From contig JBOGHW010000091.1 of assembly GCA_050744865.1 (NCBI GenBank), positions 1-64,000 on the forward strand: 64,000 bases of DNA, given 5' to 3'. Below, one piece after another: positions 41,630-49,787 of this stretch; position 1 is the first letter of the stretch, and each line of letters begins with the position of its first letter. The stretch comes from JAKACA01 sp050744865. Lineage in GTDB: Bacteria; Actinomycetota; Acidimicrobiia; Acidimicrobiales; Bog-793. The position numbers and the translations under genes are program-made. The notes under the pieces were generated by a model. That model worked only from the letters and a program-made list of their open reading frames with translations. It had not been told where the DNA came from and ran no database searches.

Positions 41630-41660
41630 ATGGGTGATCACCCATTCCGTGATCACCCAT
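41630..41660. promoter_or_regulatory. Palindrome plus half-repeat at MFS/MOSC divergent junction
   Basis: ATGGGTGATCACCCAT (41630-41645) is a perfect 16-bp palindrome. Its right part GTGATCACCCAT recurs at 41649-41660, 15 bases on. This is a likely operator for a dimeric repressor of one or both divergent genes. Confidence 0.6.
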
Positions 41661-42227
41661 CTCAGCACTGAAGAGCTCGAAGCCGGTTTGGCCGAGGTCC
41701 GCCGGTCGCCCGGCGACGCCGGTCCCGTTGTGCTCCTCGTGCGGCGCCCGCAGGTCGAGGTACGCGAGTCGTTGCAGGAGGCCACGCTTGACCTCGTGGA
41801 GGGCCTCGCCGGCGACAACTGGCTCACGAAAGGCAGTAGCAGTACGCCCGATGGGCTCGCCAACCCCGAGGCACAGCTGACGATCATGAACGTTCGCCTC
41901 GCGTCATTGGTCGCAGTGCAATCCGATCGCCGTATCCTGGCCGGCGACCAGGTGTACGCCGACTTGGATCTGAGCATCGAGAACCTGCCCCCGGGCACAC
42001 TGCTCAGGCTCGGCACGGCCGTCGTCGAGGTATCGGCCAAGCCGCACACCGGGTGCTCCAAGTTCGTGGCTCGTTTCGGTGGCGAAGCGATGCGCTTTGT
42101 GAATTCGCCGACTGGTCGCCAACTCCGGCTCCGAGGTATGAACACGAGGGTCGTCACTCCTGGCACCGTGCGTATAGGGGACGTGATCAGCAAGACCGGC
42201 ACCGCCATGGGTGGCGAGGCCGGCTGA
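41649..42227 (+). CDS. MOSC-domain protein
   Basis: This protein of about 192 residues has a MOSC fold (molybdenum-cofactor sulfurase C-terminal family). The conserved Cys is in SAKPHTGCSKFVARFG, with GDNWLTKG and LAGDQVYADLDLSIENLPPG before it. MOSC proteins handle Mo-cofactor-linked sulfur or N-hydroxylated compounds; the substrate here is unknown. Two possible GTG starts, 41634 and 41649, lie inside the operator-like repeats, so repressor binding and translation start may overlap. It is divergent from the MFS gene. Confidence 0.85.
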   Translation: MITHLSTEELEAGLAEVRRSPGDAGPVVLLVRRPQVEVRESLQEATLDLVEGLAGDNWLTKGSSSTPDGLANPEAQLTIMNVRLASLVAVQSDRRILAGDQVYADLDLSIENLPPGTLLRLGTAVVEVSAKPHTGCSKFVARFGGEAMRFVNSPTGRQLRLRGMNTRVVTPGTVRIGDVISKTGTAMGGEAG

Positions 42228-42279
42228 CCGCTTGCCTCCGGTTCGCAAGGCGATCGCCTTGCCTGGCGTCTAGACCACT

Positions 42280-43560
42280 ATGAGCAGTTTGTGGAGAGCC
42301 GGGGCTCTCACCGCCTTGGCCGTCGTCATCGTGGTTGCAGGCATCATCGGCGGCCTGTCGGCGAGCACGGCGAGCGACTCTGCCTCCGGGACAGCACCGA
42401 CGACCACCCCGACGAGTACTTCCACGCCAGGTGGCTCAGTTCCGGACAGCTCTCTCCCGAACACCACCACCACCACGACGGCGCCGGCCCCGCCGCGGCT
42501 CGACGACGGCTCGCTGGGTGACCAGGCCCCGCGAATCGCCTGCACCCTGCTGAGCGCTTCCCAGATCCAAAAGGTCTTCCACGCGCCCGTACCGGCGGGC
42601 GTTCCCGTCTACCCCTATTGCCAGTGGTTGGTAGGACGTAGCACCTGGCTCGCCCTCGAGGTGGAACCGGACACGCCCTTCAACGTCGCCACTGCCTACG
42701 TGGCCACGATGCAGACCATCCCAGGACTGGGCCAAGAAGCGATCGTCGCCAACGACCACGTCCTCTACTTCACTTCGGGCAGCACCGCATACGCCATCTC
42801 GGTGCAGACGCCGCCGAACTTCGAAGCCGAGTACGACGTCAGCGAGCTGACGACGCTGGCACACGACGTGCTCGCCCACGGCCTTCCGAGCGGCAAGATC
42901 GGCATTGCTCCGCAGCCGCCGGCAGGCCCCCCGATCTACTTCGCGGGGGGCTCGACCGCAGCCGGGCCGGAGTGGGCATTCTGGCAGTACTACACAGACC
43001 AGAACACCAACCAGGCGACCAAAGGGCTCTTCGAGTACTTCGTCGGTTCGGGATTCGTCCACCCGCAGTTCTTCGACTGGCCAAAGCATCTTCTCGCCAT
43101 GGTGGCCGCCAGGCGTCCGAAGCTCGTCATCTTCATGGGCGGCGCCAACGATGGCCAAGCCATGACCGTGGACGGCAAGTACGCCGCCGTCGGCAGCCCG
43201 CTCTGGACAGCGCAGTACAAAGAGATCATCGGGTCGACGATGGCCTCGCTCGTCAAGGAAGGGTGCAAGGTCCTATGGATCGGCGAGCCAGCCATGCAGA
43301 GCGCCTATCTGTCGGCCTACATGCGGGACGTCGACAGCGTCTACGCGGAGGAGGCCAAGGCAAACCCCGGCGTCACGTACGTGGATCCGGGCTGGTGGCT
43401 GGACGGGCCTCATGGCACGTACACCGGTGAGGTGAAGATCAACGGCCAGGAGACCTCGGTGTTCTTGGACGGGATACACCTCAACACCGTGGGCAGCCAG
43501 TACCTCGCCGGCTATATCGCCAAATACGTGGACCGCATACTCGGCCTGAAGACCCACTGA
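42280..43560 (+). CDS. Envelope-anchored SGNH-hydrolase-like protein
   Basis: This 426-residue protein has an N-terminal signal anchor (about 8-27, ALTALAVVIVVAGIIGGL) and a Thr/Ser/Pro-rich linker (30-72). A middle domain (about 80-205) and an SGNH/DUF459-like hydrolase domain (about 220-420) follow. Block I is YFAGGSTAAG (Ser in GGS rather than GDS), block III GGANDGQ and block V DGIHLN. It probably acts on cell-surface esters, but this is inferred. ATG 42280, downstream of MOSC with a 52-base gap. Confidence 0.82.
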   Translation: MSSLWRAGALTALAVVIVVAGIIGGLSASTASDSASGTAPTTTPTSTSTPGGSVPDSSLPNTTTTTTAPAPPRLDDGSLGDQAPRIACTLLSASQIQKVFHAPVPAGVPVYPYCQWLVGRSTWLALEVEPDTPFNVATAYVATMQTIPGLGQEAIVANDHVLYFTSGSTAYAISVQTPPNFEAEYDVSELTTLAHDVLAHGLPSGKIGIAPQPPAGPPIYFAGGSTAAGPEWAFWQYYTDQNTNQATKGLFEYFVGSGFVHPQFFDWPKHLLAMVAARRPKLVIFMGGANDGQAMTVDGKYAAVGSPLWTAQYKEIIGSTMASLVKEGCKVLWIGEPAMQSAYLSAYMRDVDSVYAEEAKANPGVTYVDPGWWLDGPHGTYTGEVKINGQETSVFLDGIHLNTVGSQYLAGYIAKYVDRILGLKTH

Positions 43561-43575
43561 GAAGCTGGCGCCGGT

Positions 43576-44499
43576 TCAGGCGCCCGGGTGAACGCTGAGG
43601 AGCGGTCGTAGCTGCGGCGGGACCCTCATGGGTGCCCATTGCCCAGCGGGTTGGGCGAGGCGGTCGGCTATGACCCAGAGAGCTGCCGGGTGGCGACCGA
43701 GGCCGCAGTGACTGCCGATGACCTCGAGGGTTTCATGGTTCCCGCCGACCGTATCGAGACAGGCTCGCCAGGGAACTATGCCGTCGCTCCTGGAGAAGAT
43801 CGAGGTCGAGGGCACCGGCAGGGGAGTCTCCTTGCCGAACTGCGGTGCTGTCAGCTTGCTGCCGTGCGCAGACATCGCCCGCATGAGCGGCGCCACCGAG
43901 CTCTCATGGCCGGGCAAGCGCCGCCACGGGCTGCCCAGCGTGACGACCGACCTCACCCAGTCAGGCTTGGCGCGTGCTATCTGGCGGGCGTACAAGCCGC
44001 CCAGGCTCCAGCCGACGATGCTCGTCGGGCGCCCGTCGGTGATCCTGAGATCAGTCAGGCGCGTGCGGAGCGCATCGATGAGCTCTGCCGTCGGGACGTT
44101 GCGGCCGAGCTCGAAGGGGACCACGTGGTAACCGAGGTCCCGCAGAAACCCCCTCATCGGCCCAGTAGACCTGTCGCTCGCCAGGAGCCCGGAGAGCACC
44201 AGGACGGGATGGCCGTCGCCCTTGGGCGCCCGCGTGAGGAGGCGGCGAGAGGCGCCGAACCATGCCAGCTCTGCGACGGCCCGCGGTGCCTCGGTCGCCA
44301 GGAGAAGCGGGTGCGGGCGGACCGTGCGACCGGCTCGAGACTGTGACTCTGGGGTGGAGGCCCGGCGCCGGCCCAGCGGGGGCCCGGCTTGCCGACGGCG
44401 GCGAGATCGTTCGTCTCGACTAGGACCCGGCTGCGAACGCCCTGTGCTCGCAGCGCTGCCACGACCTCCTCGGTGGATTCCTTTGTCGAGACGGACCAA
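43576..44499 (-). CDS. Alpha/beta hydrolase with damaged 5' end
   Basis: The reliable part runs from about 44320 to 43576: LLLATEAPRAVAELAWFGAS, GDGHPVLVLSGLLAS, nucleophile elbow GWSLGGLYAR, an Asp in SRSDGIVPW and a His in IGSHCGLG. It is a lipase/esterase-like hydrolase of about 240 residues. In its frame there is no ATG or GTG at the expected N-terminus. The frame is open only through the DinB remnant to a TTG at 44499, whose first 60 codons are low-complexity read-through. Either an unusual start is used or the gene was fused to the DinB relic by a deletion. Confidence 0.6.
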   Translation of the reverse strand: MVRLDKGIHRGGRGSAASTGRSQPGPSRDERSRRRRQAGPPLGRRRASTPESQSRAGRTVRPHPLLLATEAPRAVAELAWFGASRRLLTRAPKGDGHPVLVLSGLLASDRSTGPMRGFLRDLGYHVVPFELGRNVPTAELIDALRTRLTDLRITDGRPTSIVGWSLGGLYARQIARAKPDWVRSVVTLGSPWRRLPGHESSVAPLMRAMSAHGSKLTAPQFGKETPLPVPSTSIFSRSDGIVPWRACLDTVGGNHETLEVIGSHCGLGRHPAALWVIADRLAQPAGQWAPMRVPPQLRPLLSVHPGA

Positions 44500-44676
44500 C
44501 GGTCGTCCTGGCGGTCACCCCACGGATCGGCTATCTCTCGTCCCTCGAAGCCCCACTCGAGCCACCGCAGCTCCGACGTACGTCAGATGCTTGAGCAGCT
44601 CGAGGGGAGTCCAACCCGTGGGCAACCGGCTTTGTCGCAGCTCGTGCTCGGCAAGCGCCTCGATTCGGGAGTTGGC
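44370..44676 (-). pseudogene. DinB/DUF664-family pseudogene
   Basis: The minus-strand translation gives LRQSRLPTGWTPLELLKHLT, and after an extra base near 44573, LRWLEWGFEGREIADPWGD and VAALRAQGVRSRVLVETNDL. This is the N-terminal and middle part of a DinB-like (DUF664, mycothiol-dependent-type) protein. There is an in-frame TAG just upstream (44677-44679), a one-base insertion, and the C-terminal third is gone at the junction with the alpha/beta hydrolase. Three separate lesions mean it cannot be functional. Confidence 0.7.
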
Positions 44677-44711
44677 CTATCTGTGCATGCAGGCGTGGAC
44701 CGTCTGTCACA

Positions 44712-46736
44712 TCACGCCTCGACGGCGATCGTGGCCTCCGCCACCGGAGGCGCGTAGTAGAAGATCGTCGCCGCGGAGTGAGCGGCCACCGTGCACCTGC
44801 CGGCGGCAGTGAAGTCGACCTGGTCGGAACCGGGCGCGTCCATGCTGCAGACAGTCGCGGGGTACGCCGTGAAGGTGACCGGCGCTCCAGACGTCGCAGT
44901 TGCGCCGAGCAGAGCGTTTGAGCCCGCGTCATCCGAAGATGGTGGCGGCGAGGTCCAGGTAATCGCGTTCGTTGCCTTGTAGATGTAGACGGCTCCCGAG
45001 CGGTAGGGGCTCGTTCCATCCGGAGTGGTGACCTCGATCAGAGCGAACCCGGTCCCGCCAGCTGACACCGCTGTCAGCGAGGTCGACGACACGCTGTTGA
45101 ACGACGCCGCCGCCGTGCCGCCGAAGTTCACGGCTGTCACGCCGCCGAGGTTGACGCCCGTGACGGTCAGGGTCGTGCCGCCAGCAGACGGGCCGGTCGT
45201 AGGAGTGATGGAGGTGACGATCGGCAACGAATTGTTCTGGACGTTCACCGAGCCGATAGCGCAGCCGAACACGCTCTGCAGAGGTGTTTGACCTCGCTGG
45301 TCCGCAGCGGAGCACAGCTTGTACTGGCCGGCACCAGTGGTCACCTCGGTCATCGGGGGGATCTGATCCACGACCGGGCTCGACATGGATGGTTCCATCG
45401 TCTCAGTGGGACCGCCGTTTTGCTGGAGCGAGCCGAGATCCGCGTCGACGCCGACGATGTCATGGGGGGAAGGGAACCCGCACGAGCCGTCGCTGTCCAG
45501 GTTGAAGAGGTCGTCGATCGGCTGGGCGCCTGAAGCACAGTTCGTGCCGCTCGCAGGATCGGACAGGATGGTTCCAGCCACGTTGAGATCGCCGTCGGGT
45601 GCGTTGTAGAGGGCTGACCCGGCATTGGCAGAGGTGTTGTCGCTCAACGTGGAGGACAGGACGGTGACGCTCGACTGCTCGAGATTCGAACCGTCCGCGT
45701 AGATCGCGCCGCCGTTGCCGTAGTTGCTGCCGAGCGCAGAATTGTCGTAGAACGTCGACTCTTTCACCTCAAGCGTGGTGTTCCCATCGACGGCGCTGTT
45801 GTTGATTGCGCCGCCGTTGCCGTTCTCCGAGACGTTGCCCGTGAAGGTTGATCCAGAGATCACACCGGGTCCGGCACCCTCCAGGTATCCGTACGAGACT
45901 GCACCTCCGTCACCGGCGGCGGAGTTGTCCAGGAAGGTCGTATTCGTCACTCTCATGTTGTCGACGGCCGCGCCGCCGGCCATGGCGATAGCGCCGCCGC
46001 CGCCGTAGTACCGGTTGCCACTGGCCCCATAGCTCGTCGCAGAGTTGTTCTCGAAGAGCGAATCCGTGACGTTGAGCGCCTCGCTCAGACCCGCTGTGAC
46101 GTCGTAGCAGTCATCGTCTCCGATGGCGCCGCCGTAGGTTCCCGAGTTGTCGTCGAAAACGGAATTGGCCACTGTCACCGTACTTCCGTTGCCGACGCCA
46201 ATGGCGCCACTGCACGGCGTCGAGCCGCTGCCTGTCTGGGTGGCTAGGTCCGGAGCTCCAAGTCCTAATCCATCTTCAATCTCGATACCGGAAAAGGTCA
46301 CCGACGGTGCTTGCGCGTCGAAGACGGTCCCGAGACCCTGACCATCGATCGTGGGCATCGCGACCCCTGCAGCGGGCTTGATCGTCGTACTGTTCGTGAG
46401 CACGAAGGTTCCGTAGTAGGTGCCTTGAAAACTGGGCGTCCGAAGCTGCACCAGAGATCCAGACGGAGCGAGGGCGAGCGCCTGGGACAGCGTGCACTCT
46501 CTGCTCGGGATCGCCGAACCGGGGCAGGCCGTGGGACTGGTTGCCTGGCCTTCCGCGTATGCGTTCAGAGTGGCGGTGAAACCTGCTGAGGCCAGCTTCA
46601 CAGTAACGTGAGACGCGCCTCGCGCATGGCTCGAACCACCACCCGCCATGGTCAGCGCCCCCGCTGCCAGTGCGATGGACGCAGCCGCGACAGCGATGCG
46701 ACGTGCGACGTGCGAAGCGGTGACGTGACAACTCAT
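44712..46736 (-). CDS. Secreted right-handed beta-helix protein with IPT/TIG domain
   Basis: This 674-residue exported protein has a signal peptide (about 1-38, RRIAVAAASIALAAGALTMA). The mature part has repeated beta-helix rungs with Asn ladders (VANSVFDDNSGTYGGAIGD, VTNTTFLDNSAAGDGGAVS, VISGSTFTGNVSENGNGGAI), of the polymorphic outer-membrane-protein/choice-of-anchor Q type. An IPT/TIG domain follows (about 510-600, ITPTTGPSAGGTTLTVTGVN) and a C-terminal beta-sandwich tail. Adhesion or polysaccharide binding is plausible. ATG 46736 is preceded by GAGGGG, which decides it over a longer frame to 46790. Confidence 0.82.
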   Translation of the reverse strand: MSCHVTASHVARRIAVAAASIALAAGALTMAGGGSSHARGASHVTVKLASAGFTATLNAYAEGQATSPTACPGSAIPSRECTLSQALALAPSGSLVQLRTPSFQGTYYGTFVLTNSTTIKPAAGVAMPTIDGQGLGTVFDAQAPSVTFSGIEIEDGLGLGAPDLATQTGSGSTPCSGAIGVGNGSTVTVANSVFDDNSGTYGGAIGDDDCYDVTAGLSEALNVTDSLFENNSATSYGASGNRYYGGGGAIAMAGGAAVDNMRVTNTTFLDNSAAGDGGAVSYGYLEGAGPGVISGSTFTGNVSENGNGGAINNSAVDGNTTLEVKESTFYDNSALGSNYGNGGAIYADGSNLEQSSVTVLSSTLSDNTSANAGSALYNAPDGDLNVAGTILSDPASGTNCASGAQPIDDLFNLDSDGSCGFPSPHDIVGVDADLGSLQQNGGPTETMEPSMSSPVVDQIPPMTEVTTGAGQYKLCSAADQRGQTPLQSVFGCAIGSVNVQNNSLPIVTSITPTTGPSAGGTTLTVTGVNLGGVTAVNFGGTAAASFNSVSSTSLTAVSAGGTGFALIEVTTPDGTSPYRSGAVYIYKATNAITWTSPPPSSDDAGSNALLGATATSGAPVTFTAYPATVCSMDAPGSDQVDFTAAGRCTVAAHSAATIFYYAPPVAEATIAVEA

Positions 46737-46819
46737 CTGTATTCCCCTCGCTGCTTGCGGTGCAGAGTTTTGCGACACCCAGGATGCCACTTTTTTGCCT
46801 CCACCGCCAGAGGCGCGAT

Positions 46820-46864
46820 CCGATCAGCCCGTGCGCTCTGGTCCAATCAGCCCATGCGCTATGG
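46820..46864. repeat. 22-base imperfect tandem repeat
   Basis: Units 46820-46841 and 46843-46864 share ATCAGCCC and TGCGCT and differ at three positions. Confidence 0.7.
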
Positions 46865-47199
46865 GCGGCGGGCTGGGCGACGCTGTACCTCCCTGGTGCC
46901 GCCAGGTGCCGCCTGGGCAGGAGACCCGCCGTAGGGCGCGTTGCGACGGTCCAAACCGCAACACGACCTAACGGACATCGGCTGGACTATCACCTGTCGC
47001 GCTCTGCGACGATACGCCGCCCTGCTTGCAGGCAGGGGAGTGGTACAACGCTCGCCCGTCGAGCGGTAAAGCGATGCCGCGGCCTGCCCACCTGCGCTTC
47101 GTCCTCACCGTTGCAGCCACGTCCGCCGCGTACCAAGCGCTACGTAACACGTTACGGTTCCGGTCTCTCAGCAGCATCCCTGACGACACCATTACCAGC

Positions 47200-47256
47200 C
47201 CAGCTGACAGCAGGCAGCATCGGGCATCCCAGCTGACAGCAGGCAGCATCGGGCAT
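47200..47256. repeat. 29-bp-period perfect tandem repeat, two units
   Basis: CCAGCTGACAGCAGGCAGCA begins both units, at 47200 and 47229. All 28 compared bases are identical. Confidence 0.9.
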
Positions 47257-47291
47257 GCCAGCCAGAAGAGAACAAGTCGCCTGCACGGTGC

Positions 47292-47609
47292 CTAGGCGGG
47301 AGTCACCCACCCGTAAGTGGAGCACATGCCCCACGCATCGATGGCGACCAGCGCAACGATGATGACAACGACCAGGGCGACTCGCCACCTGCTCCCGATC
47401 CTGGCCATTGCCGGTGGCATGTACCAGCCGGGAAGGCCGGTGGCGACCGAGCCTCGATACTGCGGGATCGGCACGGCGTCGGCTGGGAGGGGTCCCTCCG
47501 GATCGGCCGCCATCGCAAGCTCGGCGAGCTCCTCGTCCGTGAAGGGGTAGTCGTCGTCGCCGACCGCGGTTTCAGACCAGTCTGGGGAGCTGTGGTCGCC
47601 GTTCATCAT
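47292..47609 (-). CDS. Small single-helix membrane protein
   Basis: This protein of about 105 residues has an acidic N-terminal half (DYPFTDEELAELAMAADPEG). It has one membrane helix near 78-98 (WRVALVVVIIVALVAIDAWG) and a short outer tail. I do not recognise a family. ATG ATG at 47609/47606 overlaps the stop of the next small gene upstream, so the pair is translationally coupled. Confidence 0.6.
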   Translation of the reverse strand: MMNGDHSSPDWSETAVGDDDYPFTDEELAELAMAADPEGPLPADAVPIPQYRGSVATGLPGWYMPPAMARIGSRWRVALVVVIIVALVAIDAWGMCSTYGWVTPA

Positions 47610-47788
47610 GCCGGTTCCTCGGCATGCAGCGAAGCGGCGATCCCGTGTTCGAACAGTATCGCCCCACCGAGAAAGACGCAGAGCCCGAGCGCGACGAGCG
47701 CGACGCTTGGGGTCATGCGGAGAGCGACTTTGACGGCCCTCAAGACTCGAATGTGGCTCACGGCACGCTGTTCAAGCACATCTTCCAT
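47606..47788 (-). CDS. Very small membrane protein
   Basis: This 60-residue protein has one membrane helix (about 27-47, SVALVALGLCVFLGGAILFE). A basic N-terminal stretch keeps the N-side in the cytosol. An internal ATG at about residue 25 could be the real start. The stop overlaps the ATG of the following small membrane protein. No family recognised. Confidence 0.5.
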   Translation of the reverse strand: MEDVLEQRAVSHIRVLRAVKVALRMTPSVALVALGLCVFLGGAILFEHGIAASLHAEEPA

Positions 47789-48088
47789 GGCGTGACCCTC
47801 CTGCTTACCAGGCTACGCCGCGTCGAGGTTGCTTTGCGAGGAACTTCGCTCGACAGAGCCAATTTGCCAATAGGGAGGAAGAGTTGGCGAGTCGGCCGGA
47901 CATAATCTTACATAACGGACATTATCGGCGTTACCGGGACGACAGCCTGGGGTGAGGTCGGCTCGGGTTGCGTGGGTTTGTGGAGAAACGGCAGCGGCTT
48001 AGGGCGGCGAGCCGTCCCAAGCCCGCCAGCAGTTCGGCTTCGGGCCGTGAGCAGCGTCTGTCGACCGGGTCGGGTGTACCGTCCGGGC
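47789..48088. other. Divergent intergenic region
   Basis: This 300-base gap lies between a leftward and a rightward membrane-protein gene. It contains two direct CGGACAWWAT elements (47897-47906 and 47916-47925, period 19) in the most AT-rich local stretch, a possible promoter/operator zone. No other feature seen. Confidence 0.4.
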
Positions 48089-48721
48089 GTGGATGACGAG
48101 GTGACTGCCGGTATGCCGGCCGGCGCTGACCCGGCCGATGCTGATCCGGACAACGAGGGTCCAGGGCTGCCGCTACTCGCGTCGCCGGCCGAGCGGGCGG
48201 CCACGGCCACAGCGCGATACACGACGAGCCTGCTTCGGAGCCGCTACGACCCGGGCACGCTCGCAGTCGGGGCGGTCTTCCTCGCTCTGTCAGTCGTGAT
48301 CGCTGCCTACGTCTATGCAGGCGCCAGTTATGGTGGCAGCGGAGGTCTCTTGGGGACCGGTGCGTCTCTTCAGGACCGCATTCAGCTTGCTGTTGGCTGG
48401 GTGACCACTCCAGACGTCGCCATAGGGTGCCTTTTGGCGGGCGCCCTTCTCTGGTACGTCGTCGCCAGAGCGTCCGGATCGGTCGCCAGGTTGCAGAGTC
48501 TGACGAGTTGGGGTGTCGTCCTGGGAGCAGTAATCGCGCTGGCCGGCATCGCGGCCGGATTGGTAGACAACATCGGCCAGGGTCAGGGGTTTGGCGCCAG
48601 CCAGATTGCGTCAATCGCACTGTGCCTCGCCGATGTCATTCTCGGTCTGGCCACAGTCGCCGTTTGCTGGCAGGCCTACTGGTTGAGCAAGCTCGAACTG
48701 GCGCCCACAAAGGTCTCTTAG
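48089..48721 (+). CDS. Four-helix membrane protein of unknown function
   Basis: This 210-residue protein has a Pro/Asp/Ala-rich cytosolic N-tail (1-30) and a short amphipathic stretch. Four predicted membrane helices follow (about 60-82, 113-132, 142-163 and 173-198; for example LAVGAVFLALSVVIAAYVY and WGVVLGAVIALAGIAAGLV). No family recognised. GTG 48089 is chosen because upstream in-frame sequence is Arg/Pro-rich and non-protein-like. It is convergent with the arsR-type gene. Confidence 0.6.
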   Translation: MDDEVTAGMPAGADPADADPDNEGPGLPLLASPAERAATATARYTTSLLRSRYDPGTLAVGAVFLALSVVIAAYVYAGASYGGSGGLLGTGASLQDRIQLAVGWVTTPDVAIGCLLAGALLWYVVARASGSVARLQSLTSWGVVLGAVIALAGIAAGLVDNIGQGQGFGASQIASIALCLADVILGLATVAVCWQAYWLSKLELAPTKVS

Positions 48722-48743
48722 TCGGACGAGCCTCGTGGCGTCC

Positions 48744-49073
48744 TCAGCCTCCGAGCGGCTCGGATGCCTTTGCCACTCCCCTGCTCTCCACGTCCTGTTT
48801 GAAGGGCGCTTGTGCCTGGTCCAGCCAGGTCTGCAAAGCGGCTAGCACCTCACGGTTCAAGAAGAACAACCGCACACGGGCGTCCGCCGGCGACCTCTCG
48901 TCGTCCACGACCTCGGACTCGAGGAGCAGGCGGAGGTGGCGGCTCATCACTGGCGGCGAGACCCCGGCCCCCTCGGCAAGCTCGCCTGCGCGCATGGGGC
49001 CGGCTCCCAGCATCTCGACCACCCGGCGCCTCGTCGGGTCTGCCAAGGCCCCGAACAGGATGTCAGAATTCAT
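48744..49073 (-). CDS. ArsR-family transcriptional regulator
   Basis: This 109-residue winged-helix repressor reads SDILFGALADPTRRRVVEML, then GELAEGAGVSPPVMSRHLRL and a wing with DERSPADARVRLFFL. It lacks the Cys-rich metal-site motif of classical ArsR/SmtB and looks like the SdpR-like group often paired with SRPBCC/AHSA1 genes, though none is adjacent. ATG 49073 is the start of the conserved region. An inverted repeat directly upstream is a good autoregulatory operator. Confidence 0.88.
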   Translation of the reverse strand: MNSDILFGALADPTRRRVVEMLGAGPMRAGELAEGAGVSPPVMSRHLRLLLESEVVDDERSPADARVRLFFLNREVLAALQTWLDQAQAPFKQDVESRGVAKASEPLGG

Positions 49074-49086
49074 TACCACTGAGAGA

Positions 49087-49110
49087 ATAGTTAGCAACTA
49101 CAGTAACTAT
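49087..49110 (-). promoter_or_regulatory. Operator-like inverted repeat upstream of arsR-type gene
   Basis: ATAGTTA (49087-49093) and TAACTAT (49104-49110) are separated by 10 bases, 14 bases before the start codon. This is the typical AT-rich dyad of ArsR regulators. Confidence 0.65.
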
Positions 49111-49150
49111 TGTCAAGGGCGCCTAGGGCCCTGCCCAGCCCGGGGCGGCC

Positions 49151-49213
49151 GCGAGGTGGGGAGCCTCACGCGCATAATTCCCGCGCGAAACGTACGTCCT
49201 GCGGCCCACCTGC
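49151..49213. repeat. Copy of GAAACGTACGT/CCCACCTG intergenic repeat
   Basis: This copy contains GAGGTGGGG on the left and GCGAAACGTACGTCC...GCGGCCCACCTGC on the right, so the ends are roughly complementary. It lies between the arsR operator and the convergent end of the GNAT gene. Confidence 0.7.
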
Positions 49214-49295
49214 CGCCCGAGCAGTCACTATCCGCCGCTCGGGCCAACTCGGTGATCTGGCTGAGTGAAGCGCTGCCAGGAAGGCAACGCCACGG

Positions 49296-49787
49296 TTAAC
49301 GCAGCGCCATGGTCATGTAGTGCTCACAGCGGTCCGGGTTGCTCGGCATCGGAGCCTGGTCGCCTGTCAACGAGAACCCGTAGGACTCGTACAGCCGGAC
49401 GGCGGGCTCGTTGCCGTCCGCCACCCAGAGCGAGAGAGTGTCAGCCCCATCGCCGAGTGACCATGAAGCGACCGTGTCGAGCAAGATGCGAGCCACGCCT
49501 TGCCGGCGGGCCACGGGGTCGACCCACATGCTCACGACGTGCCTGTCTGCCGGCGCACTCTCCGGCTCGGCTGTGAACGCCGCGATGATGCCGACCGGCT
49601 GCTCCCCCAGCCAGGCGAGCCACCACGGGCTGCGCTCGATCCGTTCGCGCCACCTGTCCTCGGTGAATGAGAGCTCCCTCTCGTAGGTCGAACCGAAGGC
49701 AGACGGCGAGTCCAGCATGGCAGCCAGGCGAACCTGTCTGAGGACTGTCCATTCCTCGAGCGCGACGCGACGCACCGTGATGCTCAC
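49296..49787 (-). CDS. GNAT-family N-acetyltransferase
   Basis: This 163-residue GCN5-related acetyltransferase has SMWVDPVARRQGVARIL (acetyl-CoA-binding R/QxxG type loop) and ADGNEPAVRLYESYGF at the C-terminal strand. The substrate is unknown. ATG 49787 overlaps the stop of the upstream gene (ATGA). It is the last gene of a four-gene minus-strand operon beginning with proS. Confidence 0.9.
   Translation of the reverse strand: MSITVRRVALEEWTVLRQVRLAAMLDSPSAFGSTYERELSFTEDRWRERIERSPWWLAWLGEQPVGIIAAFTAEPESAPADRHVVSMWVDPVARRQGVARILLDTVASWSLGDGADTLSLWVADGNEPAVRLYESYGFSLTGDQAPMPSNPDRCEHYMTMALR

Larger units (their letters stand above)
46737..47291. other. 555-base intergenic region with short tandem repeats
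   Basis: No convincing gene is seen. The region holds a 22-base imperfect tandem repeat (46820-46864), an inverted repeat CGTAAC-AC-GTTACG (47143-47156) that could be a dimeric-regulator site, and a 29-base-period tandem repeat (47200-47256). It probably also carries the promoter of the beta-helix gene. Confidence 0.6.

Noticed and set aside
41576..42208. Upstream extension of the MFS transporter through the MOSC gene
   Set aside because: The added residues are antisense to MOSC and non-membrane. ATG 41575 gives a normal 12-helix protein.
47200..47256. Start of a CRISPR or phage attachment array
   Set aside because: There are only two directly abutting 29-base units with no spacer; simple tandem duplication explains them.
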